Positions 45,336 through 55,143 of a stretch of DNA of 64,000 nt are shown here, piece by piece. Numbering within the stretch: the first letter of the stretch is position 1; every line of letters starts with the position of its first letter. The DNA comes from Archangium primigenium (lineage in GTDB: Bacteria > Myxococcota > Myxococcia > Myxococcales > Myxococcaceae). The translations under genes and the position numbers were made by a program. The stretch spans positions 2,790,001 to 2,854,000 of the forward strand of contig NZ_JADWYI010000001.1 of the NCBI RefSeq assembly GCF_016904885.1, written 5' to 3'. A model generated the notes under the pieces. The model made no database searches, was not told where the DNA came from, and saw only the letters and a program-made list of their open reading frames with translations.

Positions 45336-46733
45336 ATGGCCGTGACATTCTCGGATGAGCAGGTGGTGCGCGCGACCGGAGCCATCCGGCGCGGCGCACC
45401 GGCGGCGGAGTTCCAGGCCGTCTGCACGGACACGCGGGCGCTCGCGCCCGGGTGTCTCTTCGTGGCGCTGCAGGGCGAGCGCTTCGATGCACACGACTTC
45501 CTGGCTCAAGCGGCCCAGGCGGGGGCCGGCGGCGCGGTGGTCAAGCGTGGCCGGGCCTTGCCCCCGCTCCCCGAGGGCTTCACGCTCTATGAGGTGGAGG
45601 ACACGCTCCAGGCGCTCGGCGCCCTGGGGCGTGCCTGGCGCGAGCGCTTCCGGATTCCGGTGGGCGCGGTCGGGGGCTCCAACGGCAAGACGACCACCAA
45701 GGAAATGGTGGGCGCCATCCTCTCCACGCGCGGCCCCGCGCTGAAGACGGAAGGCAACTTCAACAACGAGATTGGCCTGCCCCTCACGCTCTTCCGCCTG
45801 GAGCCCACGCACGTGGCGGCGGTGGTGGAGCTGGGCATGAACCAGCCCGGGGAGATGACGCGGCTCACGCGGGTGGCGCGCCCGGACGCGGCCGTCATCA
45901 CCGTGGTGCAGCCCGAGCACCTCGAGGGCCTGGGCAGCCTCGAGGGCGTGGCCGAGGCCGAGGGCGAGATGTTCCGCGAGCTGCCGCCCGAGTCCGTGGC
46001 GGTGGTGAACCTGGACGACGCGCTCATCGCCGCCCAGGCGGCGCGGAGCCGGGCCCGTCAGCTGACGTTCGGGCGGCACGCCGAGGCCCAGGTGCGGCTC
46101 GTGCGCGTGGAGCCCCGGGGCCGTCAGGGTCTGGACATGACGGTGCGCTGCCAGGGCCAGGACTGGCCGGTGCGGCTGGGCTTCGTGGGCGAGCACAACG
46201 CGCTCAACGCCACGGGCGCCTTCGCCCTGGCGGTGGCGCTGGGCTACGCGCCCGAGGCGTGCGTGGAAGGACTGGAGCGGGCGCGGCCGTACGCGCGTCG
46301 GCTCAACGTGGTGGACGCCCCGCACGGCGTCACCGTGGTGGACGACTGCTACAACGCCAACCCGGCCTCCATGGGCGCCGCGCTGGACACGCTCCGCTCG
46401 CTGGTGGGTGAGGGCGGTCGGGCGGTGGCGGTGCTCGGCGACATGCTGGAGCTCGGGCCCGGGGAGCTGGAGGAGCATGCGCGGCTGGGCGTGCTCGCGT
46501 CCGGCCGGGCGGAGCTGGTGGCGTTTTTCGGGCCGCGCTCGCGCGAGGGCCTGGGCGCGGCGGGCCTGGGCGAGCGGGCCGCCCATTTCACCGAGGTGGA
46601 GCCCCTGTTGGCGTGGCTCCAGCCCAAGCTCAAGGCGGGAGACGTGGTGCTGGTCAAGGCGAGCCGTGGCATGCGGCTGGAGCGCGTGGTGGCGGGTCTC
46701 ACCGGCGTGACGTCGGCGGCGGGGGGACACTAG
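45336..46733 (+). CDS. murF: UDP-MurNAc-tripeptide:D-Ala-D-Ala ligase MurF
   Basis: The 465-residue protein has the MurF features: N-terminal TDTRALAPGCLFVALQGERFDAH, the ATP loop GGSNGKTTTKEM, ALKTEGNFNNEIGLPLTL, VVELGMNQPGEM, and the C-terminal DDCYNANPASM. It adds D-Ala-D-Ala to complete the pentapeptide. It starts 24 bases after murE, and the mraY GTG begins one base after its stop. Confidence 0.96.
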   Translation: MAVTFSDEQVVRATGAIRRGAPAAEFQAVCTDTRALAPGCLFVALQGERFDAHDFLAQAAQAGAGGAVVKRGRALPPLPEGFTLYEVEDTLQALGALGRAWRERFRIPVGAVGGSNGKTTTKEMVGAILSTRGPALKTEGNFNNEIGLPLTLFRLEPTHVAAVVELGMNQPGEMTRLTRVARPDAAVITVVQPEHLEGLGSLEGVAEAEGEMFRELPPESVAVVNLDDALIAAQAARSRARQLTFGRHAEAQVRLVRVEPRGRQGLDMTVRCQGQDWPVRLGFVGEHNALNATGAFALAVALGYAPEACVEGLERARPYARRLNVVDAPHGVTVVDDCYNANPASMGAALDTLRSLVGEGGRAVAVLGDMLELGPGELEEHARLGVLASGRAELVAFFGPRSREGLGAAGLGERAAHFTEVEPLLAWLQPKLKAGDVVLVKASRGMRLERVVAGLTGVTSAAGGH

Positions 46734-46734
46734 G

Positions 46735-47916
46735 GTGCTCATCCTCCTGTACGAGTGGCTCAAGGACACGGACTCGGGGCGGCTGCTCAACTTCCTGCGC
46801 TACCCCACCTTCCGCATCATCGCCGCGGGCGTGGCCTCGCTGCTGCTGGGCATGTTCGTGGGTCCCCGGCTCATCGAGGCCCTGCGGCTCAAGCAGCACG
46901 GGCAGAGCAACGTGCGCGAGCACACCCCGGACACGCACAAGAAGAAGAAGGGCACGCCCACCATGGGGGGCGCGCTCATCCTCCTGTGCATCGCCGTGGG
47001 CACCATCATCTTCGCGGACCTGCGCAGCCGCGCGGTGTGGGCGGCCCTGCTGCTCACGCTCGGCTACGGCTTCATCGGCTTCCTGGACGACTGGCTCAAG
47101 CTGTCCAAGCGCAACTCCAAGGGCCTCGCGGGCCGCTACAAGATGGTCCTGCAGACCGTCTTCTTCCTCGTGGCCGTGTTCGGCTTCATGTGCACGTGGT
47201 CGGGGCCGGATGGGGCCTTCACCGGGCCCCGGCTGCTCATCGACACGCGGCTCACGCTGCCCTTCGTGCCCACGCACCGCTTCAACCCGGACTTCGGCTG
47301 GTTCTACGTGTTCTTCGCGTGGTTCGTCGTGGTGGGCACCTCCAACGCCGTCAACATCACCGACGGCCTGGATGGCCTGGCCATCATGCCCACCATCATC
47401 GCCGCCAGCACCTTCGCGGTGCTCTGCTACGTGGCGGGCTCCTCCATCCGCCTGTCGGACGTGGAGACGGTGGATGGCGCGGCGCGGCTGGTGGGCATTC
47501 CCCTGTGGCGCTACCTCGGCGTGCCCCAGGTGCCCGGCGGCGCGGAGCTGTCCATCTTCTGCGCCAGCATCGTGGGCGCGGGCATCTCCTTCCTCTGGTT
47601 CAACGCCTACCCGGCCTCCGTCTTCATGGGCGACATCGGCTCGCTCGCGCTGGGCGGGGCGCTCGGTGGCCTCGCCGTGCTGTCCAAGAACGAGGTCGTC
47701 TCCGCCATCATCCACGGGGTCTTCTTCGCGGAGATCCTCAGCGTGATGATCCAGGTGACCTCCTTCAAGCTCACCGGCAAGCGCGTCTTCAAGATGGCGC
47801 CCGTGCACCACCACTTCGAGCTCAAGGGAATCGCCGAGCCGAAGATCATCGTGCGCTTCTGGATCGTCGCCATCCTCTGTGGTGGCGTGGCCCTGCTGTC
47901 ACTCAAGTTGCGCTAG
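46735..47916 (+). CDS. mraY: Phospho-MurNAc-pentapeptide translocase MraY
   Basis: The 393-residue protein has about ten membrane helices and the MraY motifs. KKKKGTPTMGG lies in the first loop. FLDDWLKLSKRNSKGL carries the Asp pair, NITDGLDGLAI the nucleophile-side Asp, and PVHHHFE the C-terminal signature. It transfers phospho-MurNAc-pentapeptide to undecaprenyl phosphate, giving lipid I. The start is GTG at 46735. It is slightly longer than the E. coli enzyme because of inserts between helices near residues 160-180 and 245-265. Confidence 0.96.
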   Translation: MLILLYEWLKDTDSGRLLNFLRYPTFRIIAAGVASLLLGMFVGPRLIEALRLKQHGQSNVREHTPDTHKKKKGTPTMGGALILLCIAVGTIIFADLRSRAVWAALLLTLGYGFIGFLDDWLKLSKRNSKGLAGRYKMVLQTVFFLVAVFGFMCTWSGPDGAFTGPRLLIDTRLTLPFVPTHRFNPDFGWFYVFFAWFVVVGTSNAVNITDGLDGLAIMPTIIAASTFAVLCYVAGSSIRLSDVETVDGAARLVGIPLWRYLGVPQVPGGAELSIFCASIVGAGISFLWFNAYPASVFMGDIGSLALGGALGGLAVLSKNEVVSAIIHGVFFAEILSVMIQVTSFKLTGKRVFKMAPVHHHFELKGIAEPKIIVRFWIVAILCGGVALLSLKLR

Positions 47917-47940
47917 TCGCGACGAAGGAGCCTGGCGCGC

Positions 47941-49320
47941 ATGACGCCCGACTTGCTGCGGGACTCGAAGGTGGCCGTGTACGGCCTGGCCAAGAGCGGC
48001 GTGGCCGCCATCCGTCTGCTCGTGGAGAAGGGCGCGCGGGTGACGGCCGTCGACGCCCGCTCCCCGGAGGCCCTGGGCGCCACGGCGCGCGAGCTCCAGT
48101 ACCTGGGTGTCACGCTCGTCACCGCGCCGCCCGCGCCGGGCCTGCTCGAGGCGCACCAGCTGGTGGTGGTGAGCCCCGGGGTGCCGCTCGCGCTGCCGGA
48201 GCTCCAGGCCGCGCGGCGCGCGGGCGTGCCCGTGTGGGGCGAGGTGGAGCTGGCCGGACGCTTCCTCGCGCACGTGCCGCTCTTCGGCATCACCGGCACC
48301 AACGGCAAGAGCACCACCACGGCGCTCACCGGCGAGCTGTTCGCCCAGGGCGGTGGACGCACGTTCGTGGGTGGCAACCTCGGCCGTCCCTTCACCGAGG
48401 CGGCCCTGACGCCCGAGGGCTGGGACGCGCTGGTGGTGGAGCTGTCCAGCTTCCAGCTCGAGGGCATCGACACGCTGCGGCCCCGGGGCGCCGCGCTGCT
48501 CAACCTCACGCCGGACCACATCGACCGGTACGCGGACCACGCGGCCTACGGCGCGGCCAAGGCCCGCATCTGGCGCGCGCAGCGGGACGCGGACTTCGTG
48601 GTGGTCAACGCGGATGACGCGGACGTGATGCGGCTGGCCGAGTCCGCGCCCGGCCGCGTCTACGGCTTCAGCCTCACGGGTCAGCCGGTGGCGGACGCGC
48701 CGCGGCTCGTGGGGCTCGCGGTGGCCCGGCCCGGAGGCTTCCTCTTCGAGGGCGTGGGAGAGCCGGGCGAGGCCTTCACGCTCACCAACCGCGCGCTGCG
48801 CGGCGGCCACAACACACAGAACGCCATGGCGGCGGCGCTCCTGGCCCGGCTCGGCGGCGTGCCCCACGCGGCGGTGCAGGCGGGGCTCGACCGCTACCCG
48901 GGCCTGCCGCACCGGCTGGAGAGCGTGCGCGTGCTGGAGGGCGTGGAGTGGGTGAACGACTCCAAGGCCACCAACGTGGATTCGGTGCTGGTGGCGTTGC
49001 GCGCGTTTTCCCGGGATGTGGTGCTCATCGCCGGGGGCAAGGGCAAGGGCGCGCCGTACGCGCCCATGGTGGAGGAGGGGCGGGGCAAGGTGAAGGCGGT
49101 GCTGACCATCGGTCAGGACGCGCCCCTGCTCGCCGAGGCCTACACCGGGGTGGCGCCCGTGCACGCCTGTGGAACGCTCGAGGAAGCCGTGCGTCAAGCC
49201 CGTGCGCTGGCGCGGGCGGGAGACACCATTCTTTTGTCACCCGCATGTGCGTCCTATGATCAGTTCCAGAACTTCGAGCACCGGGGCGACACCTTCAAGC
49301 GCCTCGTAGGGGAACTCTGA
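47941..49320 (+). CDS. murD: UDP-MurNAc-L-alanine:D-glutamate ligase MurD
   Basis: The 459-residue protein begins with a Rossmann-type domain (KVAVYGLAKSGVAAIRLLVE). The ATP loop is GITGTNGKSTTTALTGELF. VVELSSFQLEGI and LNLTPDHIDRYADHAAYGAA KARIW mark the central domain, and WVNDSKATNVDSVLVAL the C-terminal domain. It adds D-glutamate to UDP-MurNAc-L-Ala. Starts 25 bases after mraY and ends five bases before ftsW. Confidence 0.96.
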   Translation: MTPDLLRDSKVAVYGLAKSGVAAIRLLVEKGARVTAVDARSPEALGATARELQYLGVTLVTAPPAPGLLEAHQLVVVSPGVPLALPELQAARRAGVPVWGEVELAGRFLAHVPLFGITGTNGKSTTTALTGELFAQGGGRTFVGGNLGRPFTEAALTPEGWDALVVELSSFQLEGIDTLRPRGAALLNLTPDHIDRYADHAAYGAAKARIWRAQRDADFVVVNADDADVMRLAESAPGRVYGFSLTGQPVADAPRLVGLAVARPGGFLFEGVGEPGEAFTLTNRALRGGHNTQNAMAAALLARLGGVPHAAVQAGLDRYPGLPHRLESVRVLEGVEWVNDSKATNVDSVLVALRAFSRDVVLIAGGKGKGAPYAPMVEEGRGKVKAVLTIGQDAPLLAEAYTGVAPVHACGTLEEAVRQARALARAGDTILLSPACASYDQFQNFEHRGDTFKRLVGEL

Positions 49321-49324
49321 TCCC

Positions 49325-50497
49325 ATGAAGGCCGCTGCTTCCGTGTCCGCCGCCCCCGTGCGGTTCGACGCGCTGCTGTTGTGTGCCGTGTTGTCCCTCG
49401 TGTCGCTGGGCCTGGTGATGGTGTACTCGGCCAGCGCCGTCATGGCGGAGGACAAGCTGGGCGACAGCTTCTACTTCCTCAACCGCCAGCTCATGGCGGT
49501 GGGCATGGGCGTGGTGGCGATGGCGGTGGGCATGAAGGTGGGCTGGCGGCGCCTGGCGCGGCTCGCCTATCCGCTCTTGCTGGTGACGCTGGTGCTGCTC
49601 GTGCTGGTGCTCATCCCCGGCATCGGCACCACGGTGGGCGGCGCGCGCCGGTGGATCCGCCTGCCGGGCTTCGGCCTGCAGCCGGCCGAGGTGGCCAAGT
49701 TCGCCTGGGTCGTCTACCTGTCCTACTCGCTGGCCAAGAAGCGCGAGAAGGTGGCGTCGTTCTCCGTGGGCTTCCTGCCGCACCTCTTGCTGTGTGGCCT
49801 GCTGGTGGGGCTGTGCATGCTCCAGCCGGACTTCGGCAGCTCGGTGTTGTTGGTGTTCCTCCTGTTCGCGCTGCTCTTCGCCGCGGGCACCAAGCTGAGC
49901 TACCTGGTGGGCTCGGTGCTCCTGGCGCTGCCCCTGGCCTACGCGGCCATCGCCACGAGCCCCTACCGGATGAAGCGCGTGCTGGCCTTCCTGGATCCGT
50001 GGGCCCACCGGCACGACATCGGCTACCAGGTGGCCGAGTCCCTCATGTCCATCGGCTCCGGCGGCCTCACCGGGCTGGGGCTGGGCGATGGGCGGCAGAA
50101 GCTCTTCTTCCTGCCCGAGGCGCACACGGACTTCATCTTCGCCATCATCGGCGAGGAGCTGGGCCTGCTCGGGGTGGGGGTGCTGGTGGCGCTCTACGCC
50201 GTCATCATCTGGCGCGGCGTCCGGGCGAGCCTCGCGGCGCCGGAGGTGTTCGGCACCTACCTGGGGCTGGGCATCACCTCCATCATCGCCTTCCAGGCCA
50301 CGGTGAACATGTGCGTGGCCATGGGCTTGCTGCCGACCAAGGGCCTGACCCTGCCGTTCGTCTCCTACGGGGGCTCTTCCCTGGTGGTGTTGATGGGGGC
50401 GGCCGGTGTATTGCTCTCGCTCAGTGCCAGCGCGCAGCCCGTGGGTGGGGCCCGCGTGACGCGCACCGGTGGTGACTTGAGGGAGGTGGCGGCGTGA
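49325..50497 (+). CDS. ftsW: Septal peptidoglycan glycosyltransferase FtsW
   Basis: The 390-residue protein is a SEDS family member with ten predicted membrane helices. Typical segments are LVMVYSASAVMA, GARRWIRLPGFGLQPAEVAK F, LQPDFGSSVLL, and EAHTDFIFAIIGEELGLLG. GLTLPFVSYGGSSLV ends the family core. The Asp in EAHTDF is in the catalytic loop of SEDS enzymes. It polymerises lipid II at the septum with FtsI. Stop overlaps the murG GTG. Confidence 0.96.
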   Translation: MKAAASVSAAPVRFDALLLCAVLSLVSLGLVMVYSASAVMAEDKLGDSFYFLNRQLMAVGMGVVAMAVGMKVGWRRLARLAYPLLLVTLVLLVLVLIPGIGTTVGGARRWIRLPGFGLQPAEVAKFAWVVYLSYSLAKKREKVASFSVGFLPHLLLCGLLVGLCMLQPDFGSSVLLVFLLFALLFAAGTKLSYLVGSVLLALPLAYAAIATSPYRMKRVLAFLDPWAHRHDIGYQVAESLMSIGSGGLTGLGLGDGRQKLFFLPEAHTDFIFAIIGEELGLLGVGVLVALYAVIIWRGVRASLAAPEVFGTYLGLGITSIIAFQATVNMCVAMGLLPTKGLTLPFVSYGGSSLVVLMGAAGVLLSLSASAQPVGGARVTRTGGDLREVAA

Positions 50498-51699
50498 AGG
50501 TGCTCATCGCGGGTGGCGGTACGGGCGGTCATCTCTACCCGGGCATCGCCCTGGCCGAGGAGGTGGTGACGCGGCACCACGCCAACAAGGTGGTGTTCGT
50601 GGGCACCGAGCGCGGCCTGGAGGCCCGGGTGGTGCCCCGCGAGGGCTACCCCCTGGAGACCATCCGCGCCCAGGGGCTCAAGGGCAAGGGGCTGGTCGGC
50701 CTGCTCAAGGGCATCTTCCTCTTGCCCCTGGCCCTGTTCGAGTCCTTCCGCATCCTGCGCGAGCACAAGCCGGACGTGGTGGTGGGGGTGGGCGGCTACT
50801 CGAGCGGGCCGGTGGTGCTCGTGGCGGCGCTGATGGGCATTCCCACCGCCATCCAGGAGCAGAACGCGCTGCCGGGCCTCACCAACAAGGTGCTCGGCCG
50901 CTTCGCGCGCGTCGTCTTCACCGCGTTCGCGGGGGCGGGGGCCTTCTTTCCCGCCCGCAAGGTGCAGCTCGTGGGCAACCCCATCCGCCGCAAGCTGATG
51001 GACAACTTCCTGCTCGCGCACGTGGCCCAGGACACCTTCTCCCTGCTCGTCTTCGGCGGCAGCCTGGGCGCGCGCGGCATCAACCAGCGCATGCTCGACG
51101 CCCTGGACCACCTGGGCGACCTCAAGGGCCAGCTGCGCATCGTCCACCAGACGGGCAAGAACGACCTGGAGTCCGTGCGCCAGGGCTACGCGGCCCGGGG
51201 CTTCGAGGCCCAGGTGGTGGAATTCATCGACGACATGTCCAGCGCCTACGCCGAGGCCTCGCTCGTCGTGTGCCGCGCGGGCGCCACCACGCTCGCCGAG
51301 CTGATGGTGGCCAAGAAGGCCAGCATCCTCATCCCTTTCCCCTTCGCCACGGACGACCACCAGGCCGTCAACGCCCAGGAGATGGTGTCCGCGGGCGCCG
51401 CGCTCATGTTCCGCGAGGCGGGGCTCACCGGGGAGAAGCTGGCCGCGGAGATCCGCCGCCTCAAGGACGAGCCGGAGCGGCTGCGGCAGATGGAGAAGAA
51501 GGCGGGTCTGCTCGGCCGTCCCGAGGCCGCCAAGGAGCTGGCCGACGTGCTCGTGGACCTGATGGTGAAGAAGTACGGTCCGGACGGGCGCGCCGAGGCC
51601 CGGGGGGAGGATCCCCGCGCCAAGCCCCCGCCCAAGAAGAAAACCGACGGTGGCGGCAAGCCGACGGATGGCAACGAAAAGCAGGCTCGAGGAGAGTAG
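50494..51699 (+). CDS. murG: MurG, UDP-GlcNAc:lipid I transferase
   Basis: The 401-residue protein has the MurG loop GGGTGGHLYPGIALAEE near the N-terminus. VGVGGYSSGPVVLVAALMGI PTAIQEQNALPGLTNK, FGGSLGARGIN, and VVCRAGATTLAELMVAKKAS follow. It makes lipid II from lipid I at the inner membrane face. A tail of about 40 residues after position 360, rich in Lys, Gly, Pro and Asp, is not found in E. coli MurG. The GTG start overlaps ftsW. Confidence 0.96.
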   Translation: MKVLIAGGGTGGHLYPGIALAEEVVTRHHANKVVFVGTERGLEARVVPREGYPLETIRAQGLKGKGLVGLLKGIFLLPLALFESFRILREHKPDVVVGVGGYSSGPVVLVAALMGIPTAIQEQNALPGLTNKVLGRFARVVFTAFAGAGAFFPARKVQLVGNPIRRKLMDNFLLAHVAQDTFSLLVFGGSLGARGINQRMLDALDHLGDLKGQLRIVHQTGKNDLESVRQGYAARGFEAQVVEFIDDMSSAYAEASLVVCRAGATTLAELMVAKKASILIPFPFATDDHQAVNAQEMVSAGAALMFREAGLTGEKLAAEIRRLKDEPERLRQMEKKAGLLGRPEAAKELADVLVDLMVKKYGPDGRAEARGEDPRAKPPPKKKTDGGGKPTDGNEKQARGE

Positions 51700-51705
51700 A
51701 CCTTC

Positions 51706-53136
51706 GTGACGACTCAGCGCCCCGCCAGGACCACGAGCCTCTTCAAGACGCGTCATGCCGCGCACGTGCACTTCGTGGGCATTGGCGGCATCGGCATGAG
51801 CGGCATCGCCGAGGTGCTGCTCAACCTCGGCTACCGCGTGTCCGGCTCGGACCTCAAGGCGAGTGACATCACCCGGCGGCTCGGTCGCCTGGGCGCCACG
51901 CTCTTCGAGGGCCACCGCGCGGACAACCTCGTGCACGCGGACGTGGTCGTCATCTCCTCGGCGGTGCGCAAGGACAACCCCGAGGTCATCACCGCGCGCC
52001 AGCGCAAGATTCCCGTCATCCCCCGCGCGGAGATGCTCGCGGAGCTCATGCGGCTCAAGTACGCCGTCGCCGTCGCGGGCAGCCACGGCAAGACGACCAC
52101 CACCTCCATGGTGGCCACGGTGCTGTCCGCCGCGGGGCTGGATCCCACGGCGGTGGTGGGCGGCAAGGTGAACGTGCTCGACTCCAACGCCAAGCTCGGC
52201 AAGAGCGAGCTCATGGTGGTGGAGGCCGACGAGAGCGACGGCAGCTTCCTGCACCTGCACCCGTCCATCTCCATCGTCACCAACATCGACCCGGAGCACA
52301 TGGACCACTACGGCACGCTGGACAAGCTCAAGGAGGCCTTCACCTCCTTCTGCAACCGCGTGCCCTTCTACGGCCTCAACGTGCTCTGCCTGGACAACCC
52401 CAACGTCCAGTCGCTCCTGCCCCACCTGGAGAAGCGCTTCGTCACCTACGGCAGCTCGCACATGGCGGACTACCGGCTGGAGGGCGTGCGGCTCGAGGGC
52501 TTCACCACGCGCTTCGAGGCCTTCCGGCGCGACGAGCCGCTCGGGGAGTTCCGCGTGCGCATGGTGGGCGCGCACAACGCCCTCAACGCCCTGGCCGTCA
52601 TCGCCGCGGCCGAGGAGATGGACGTGCCGCTGGACGTGGTGCGCGACGCGCTGGCCGAGTTCGGCGGCGTGCAGCGGCGCTTCACCGTGCGCGGCGAGGT
52701 GGCGGGCGTCACCGTGGTGGACGACTACGGACACCACCCCACCGAGGTGCAGGCCACGCTCGCGGGCGCCCGGCGCGCCTTCGGCCGGCGGCTGGTGGTG
52801 GCCTTCCAGCCGCACCGCTACACGCGCACCCACGAGCTGTTCAAGGAGTTCGCCACCTCCTTCAACGACGCGGACGCGCTCTTCGTATGCAGCGTCTACG
52901 CCGCCGGCGAGGAGCCCATTCCGGGCGCCACCGCCGACGCCCTGGCCGAGGCCATCCGCGAGCACGGCCACCGCGACGTCACCTTCGTGGAGAAGCGCAC
53001 GGACCTGGCGCGCGCCCTGCTGCCCCGGCTGCGCGAGGGGGACCTGGTGGTGACGCTCGGCGCGGGCGACATCACCCAGGTGGGTCCCGAACTCGTCGAG
53101 CTGCTCAAGCAACACGGCCTGGGGAAGGGCGACTAG
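51706..53136 (+). CDS. murC: UDP-MurNAc:L-alanine ligase MurC
   Basis: The 476-residue protein has the MurC start [22 protein letters not shown]. The ATP loop is [17 protein letters not shown], then [10 protein letters not shown] and [13 protein letters not shown]. The C-terminal domain has [12 protein letters not shown] and FQPHRYTRT. It attaches L-alanine to UDP-MurNAc, the first ligase step. Start codon GTG at 51706 with GAGGAGAG upstream; it ends six bases before murB. Confidence 0.97.
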   Translation: MTTQRPARTTSLFKTRHAAHVHFVGIGGIGMSGIAEVLLNLGYRVSGSDLKASDITRRLGRLGATLFEGHRADNLVHADVVVISSAVRKDNPEVITARQRKIPVIPRAEMLAELMRLKYAVAVAGSHGKTTTTSMVATVLSAAGLDPTAVVGGKVNVLDSNAKLGKSELMVVEADESDGSFLHLHPSISIVTNIDPEHMDHYGTLDKLKEAFTSFCNRVPFYGLNVLCLDNPNVQSLLPHLEKRFVTYGSSHMADYRLEGVRLEGFTTRFEAFRRDEPLGEFRVRMVGAHNALNALAVIAAAEEMDVPLDVVRDALAEFGGVQRRFTVRGEVAGVTVVDDYGHHPTEVQATLAGARRAFGRRLVVAFQPHRYTRTHELFKEFATSFNDADALFVCSVYAAGEEPIPGATADALAEAIREHGHRDVTFVEKRTDLARALLPRLREGDLVVTLGAGDITQVGPELVELLKQHGLGKGD

Positions 53137-53142
53137 GACGCC

Positions 53143-54075
53143 ATGGCCGCCGTCTTCTCCTCGTCCCTGCCCGAGCGGGTGGGGCGCCTGTCCGGCTGTG
53201 ACGTGAGCGCGGACGCGCCGCTCGCGCCCCTCACCAGCGTGCGCGTGGGCGGCCCCGCCGAGGCGCTCGTGCGCCCGCGCTCCCCCGACGCCCTGGTGGC
53301 CCTGCTGCGCCTGGCGCGCGAGGAGGGCGTGCCCTTCACCGTGCTCGGTGGCGGCGCCAACACGCTCGTGGGGGACGGCGGCATTCCGGGCCTCACCGTG
53401 AAGCTGCCGGGGGACCTGTTCCCCGAGCAGGCCGAGCTGGGCGAGTCCGAGGGTCGGCTCACGCTGGGCGCGGGCGCGGCCATCGTGCGGCTGTGCAACC
53501 AGATGCGCGCGCACGGGCTCGTGGGCGCGGAGTTCCTCGCCGGCATTCCGGGCACGCTCGGGGGCGCGGTCACCATGAACGCGGGCACCAAGAACGGCGA
53601 GTGCTTCCGCGTGGTGGAGGCCGTGGAGGTGGCCACCGCGGACGGGGTGGGGTGGCTGTCCCGCGCGGAGATTCCGCACCGCTACCGCCACTCGGAATTG
53701 CCGCCGGGCGGCGTGGTCACGCGCGTGCGCTTCCTCCTGCCCAAGGGGGACCTCGTCACGTCCAAGCGGGTGATGGACGAGGACCTCGCCTACCGCAAGC
53801 GCTCCCAGCCCCTGAGCCAGCCCAACTTCGGCAGCGTCTTCACCAATCCCCCCGGGGATTTCGCCGGACGGCTCATCGAGACCGTGCAGCTCAAGGGCCA
53901 TGTCATCGGCCGCGCGCAGGTGTCGCTCCTGCACGCCAACTGGATCGTCAACCTGGGCGGCGCCACCGCCCGCGATGTCCTCTCCCTCCTCACCCTCATG
54001 CAGACGCGCGTGCGCGAGGAGCGGGGCGTCGAGCTACAACCCGAAGTCAAGCGCGTGGGAGTCTTCCTGCCATGA
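53143..54075 (+). CDS. murB: UDP-N-acetylenolpyruvoylglucosamine reductase MurB
   Basis: The 310-residue protein is a type II MurB. It has the FAD-binding region (TSVRVGGPAEALVRPRS, then LGGGANTLVGDGGIPGLTVK), and EFLAGIPGTLGGAVTMNAGTK. The catalytic segment includes YRHSELPPGGVVTRV, then RKRSQPLSQPNFGSVFTNPPG. HANWIVNLGGATARDV lies near the end. It reduces the enolpyruvyl group to give UDP-MurNAc using NADPH. Stop and ddl start overlap (ATGA). Confidence 0.96.
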   Translation: MAAVFSSSLPERVGRLSGCDVSADAPLAPLTSVRVGGPAEALVRPRSPDALVALLRLAREEGVPFTVLGGGANTLVGDGGIPGLTVKLPGDLFPEQAELGESEGRLTLGAGAAIVRLCNQMRAHGLVGAEFLAGIPGTLGGAVTMNAGTKNGECFRVVEAVEVATADGVGWLSRAEIPHRYRHSELPPGGVVTRVRFLLPKGDLVTSKRVMDEDLAYRKRSQPLSQPNFGSVFTNPPGDFAGRLIETVQLKGHVIGRAQVSLLHANWIVNLGGATARDVLSLLTLMQTRVREERGVELQPEVKRVGVFLP

Positions 54076-55016
54076 GCACCCTGTCCAAGGACGAGCTGAA
54101 GCGCAAGCGGGTCGGTGTGTTGCTCGGAGGTCTGTCCTCCGAGCGCGACGTGTCGCTGCGCTCGGGCGCCGCCGTGTCCAAGGCCCTGCGGGGCCTGGGC
54201 TACGACGTGGTGGAGATCGACGTGGGCCGCGACCTGGCCGCCCGTCTGGCCGCGGAGAAGGTGGACGTCGCCTTCATCGCCCTGCACGGCCGCTATGGCG
54301 AGGACGGGTGCGTGCAGGGCCTGCTCGAGTGCCTCGACATCCCCTACACGGGCAGCGGCGTGCTGGCCTCGTCCCTGGGCATGGACAAGGTCTTCGCCAA
54401 GCAGATCTTCATCGCCCACGGCATCCCCACGCCGCCCTACCGCGCCTTCGCCTCCAAGGAGGAGGCCCTGGCGGCCGTGGACTCGCTGCCCTTCGGCCTG
54501 CCCGCCGTGGTCAAGCCCTCGCGCGAGGGCAGCAGCGTGGGCGTGCACCTGTGCAAGACGCGCGAGGCGTACCTCGCCGCCGTGGAGGACGTGGCCGGGC
54601 GCGCGGGCACCATCCTCGTGGAGCAGTACATCAAGGGCCGCGAGGTGCAGGGCGGCGTGCTGGACAACGAGGCCCTGGGCGTCATCGAGGTCGTCGCCGC
54701 GCGGGAGTTCTACGACTACCAGGCCAAGTACCAGTCCGGCGGCACCACCCAGTACCTCTTCCCCGCGCCCCTGCCGCCCGAGCAGTACGCCCGGGTGAAC
54801 GAGGTGTGCCTGGGCGCCCACAAGGCCCTGGGGTGCAGTGGCGGCTCGCGCTCGGACGTCATCCTGACGCCCGCCGGAGACGTCTACCTGTTGGAGACCA
54901 ACACGTTGCCGGGCATGACGGAGTCCAGCCTGCTGCCGAAGATCGCCGCGGGCCAGGGCATCGACTTCCCCGCGCTCTGCGAGCGCTTGCTGCAGGGAGC
55001 CACTGTCAAGGCCTGA
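54072..55016 (+). CDS. ddl: D-alanine--D-alanine ligase
   Basis: The 314-residue protein is an ATP-grasp ligase. N-terminal VGVLLGGLSSERDVSLRSG binds D-alanine. FIALHGRYGEDGCVQGLLE and PYTGSGVLASSLGMDKVFAK come next. VVKPSREGSSVGVH lies in the ATP-grasp core, and the metal-binding end is YLLETNTLPGMTESSLLPK. It makes D-Ala-D-Ala for MurF. It is coupled to murB by ATGA. A gap of about 125 bases follows before ftsQ, the longest within this operon. Confidence 0.96.
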   Translation: MSTLSKDELKRKRVGVLLGGLSSERDVSLRSGAAVSKALRGLGYDVVEIDVGRDLAARLAAEKVDVAFIALHGRYGEDGCVQGLLECLDIPYTGSGVLASSLGMDKVFAKQIFIAHGIPTPPYRAFASKEEALAAVDSLPFGLPAVVKPSREGSSVGVHLCKTREAYLAAVEDVAGRAGTILVEQYIKGREVQGGVLDNEALGVIEVVAAREFYDYQAKYQSGGTTQYLFPAPLPPEQYARVNEVCLGAHKALGCSGGSRSDVILTPAGDVYLLETNTLPGMTESSLLPKIAAGQGIDFPALCERLLQGATVKA

Positions 55017-55143
55017 TTTCGGCGCCTCTCGGAAGTCAACGTGCCGGCCCCTTGCACGAAGGGCGCCGGACTACAGCGACGTGCCTGTAGCGAAAAACTG
55101 GCATGGAGATCCAACCGCGCGCAGCATGCGCCACCCACGCACC

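Noticed and set aside
43641-46790. A 1049-codon minus-strand frame across murE and murF
   Set aside because: Same composition bias and no recognisable domain; the plus-strand genes have all catalytic motifs.
50365-53934. A 1189-codon open frame on the minus strand across murG, murC and murB
   Set aside because: It is His/Arg/Gly-rich, has no motifs and lies antisense to three well-conserved Mur genes; long antisense frames are common at this GC content.
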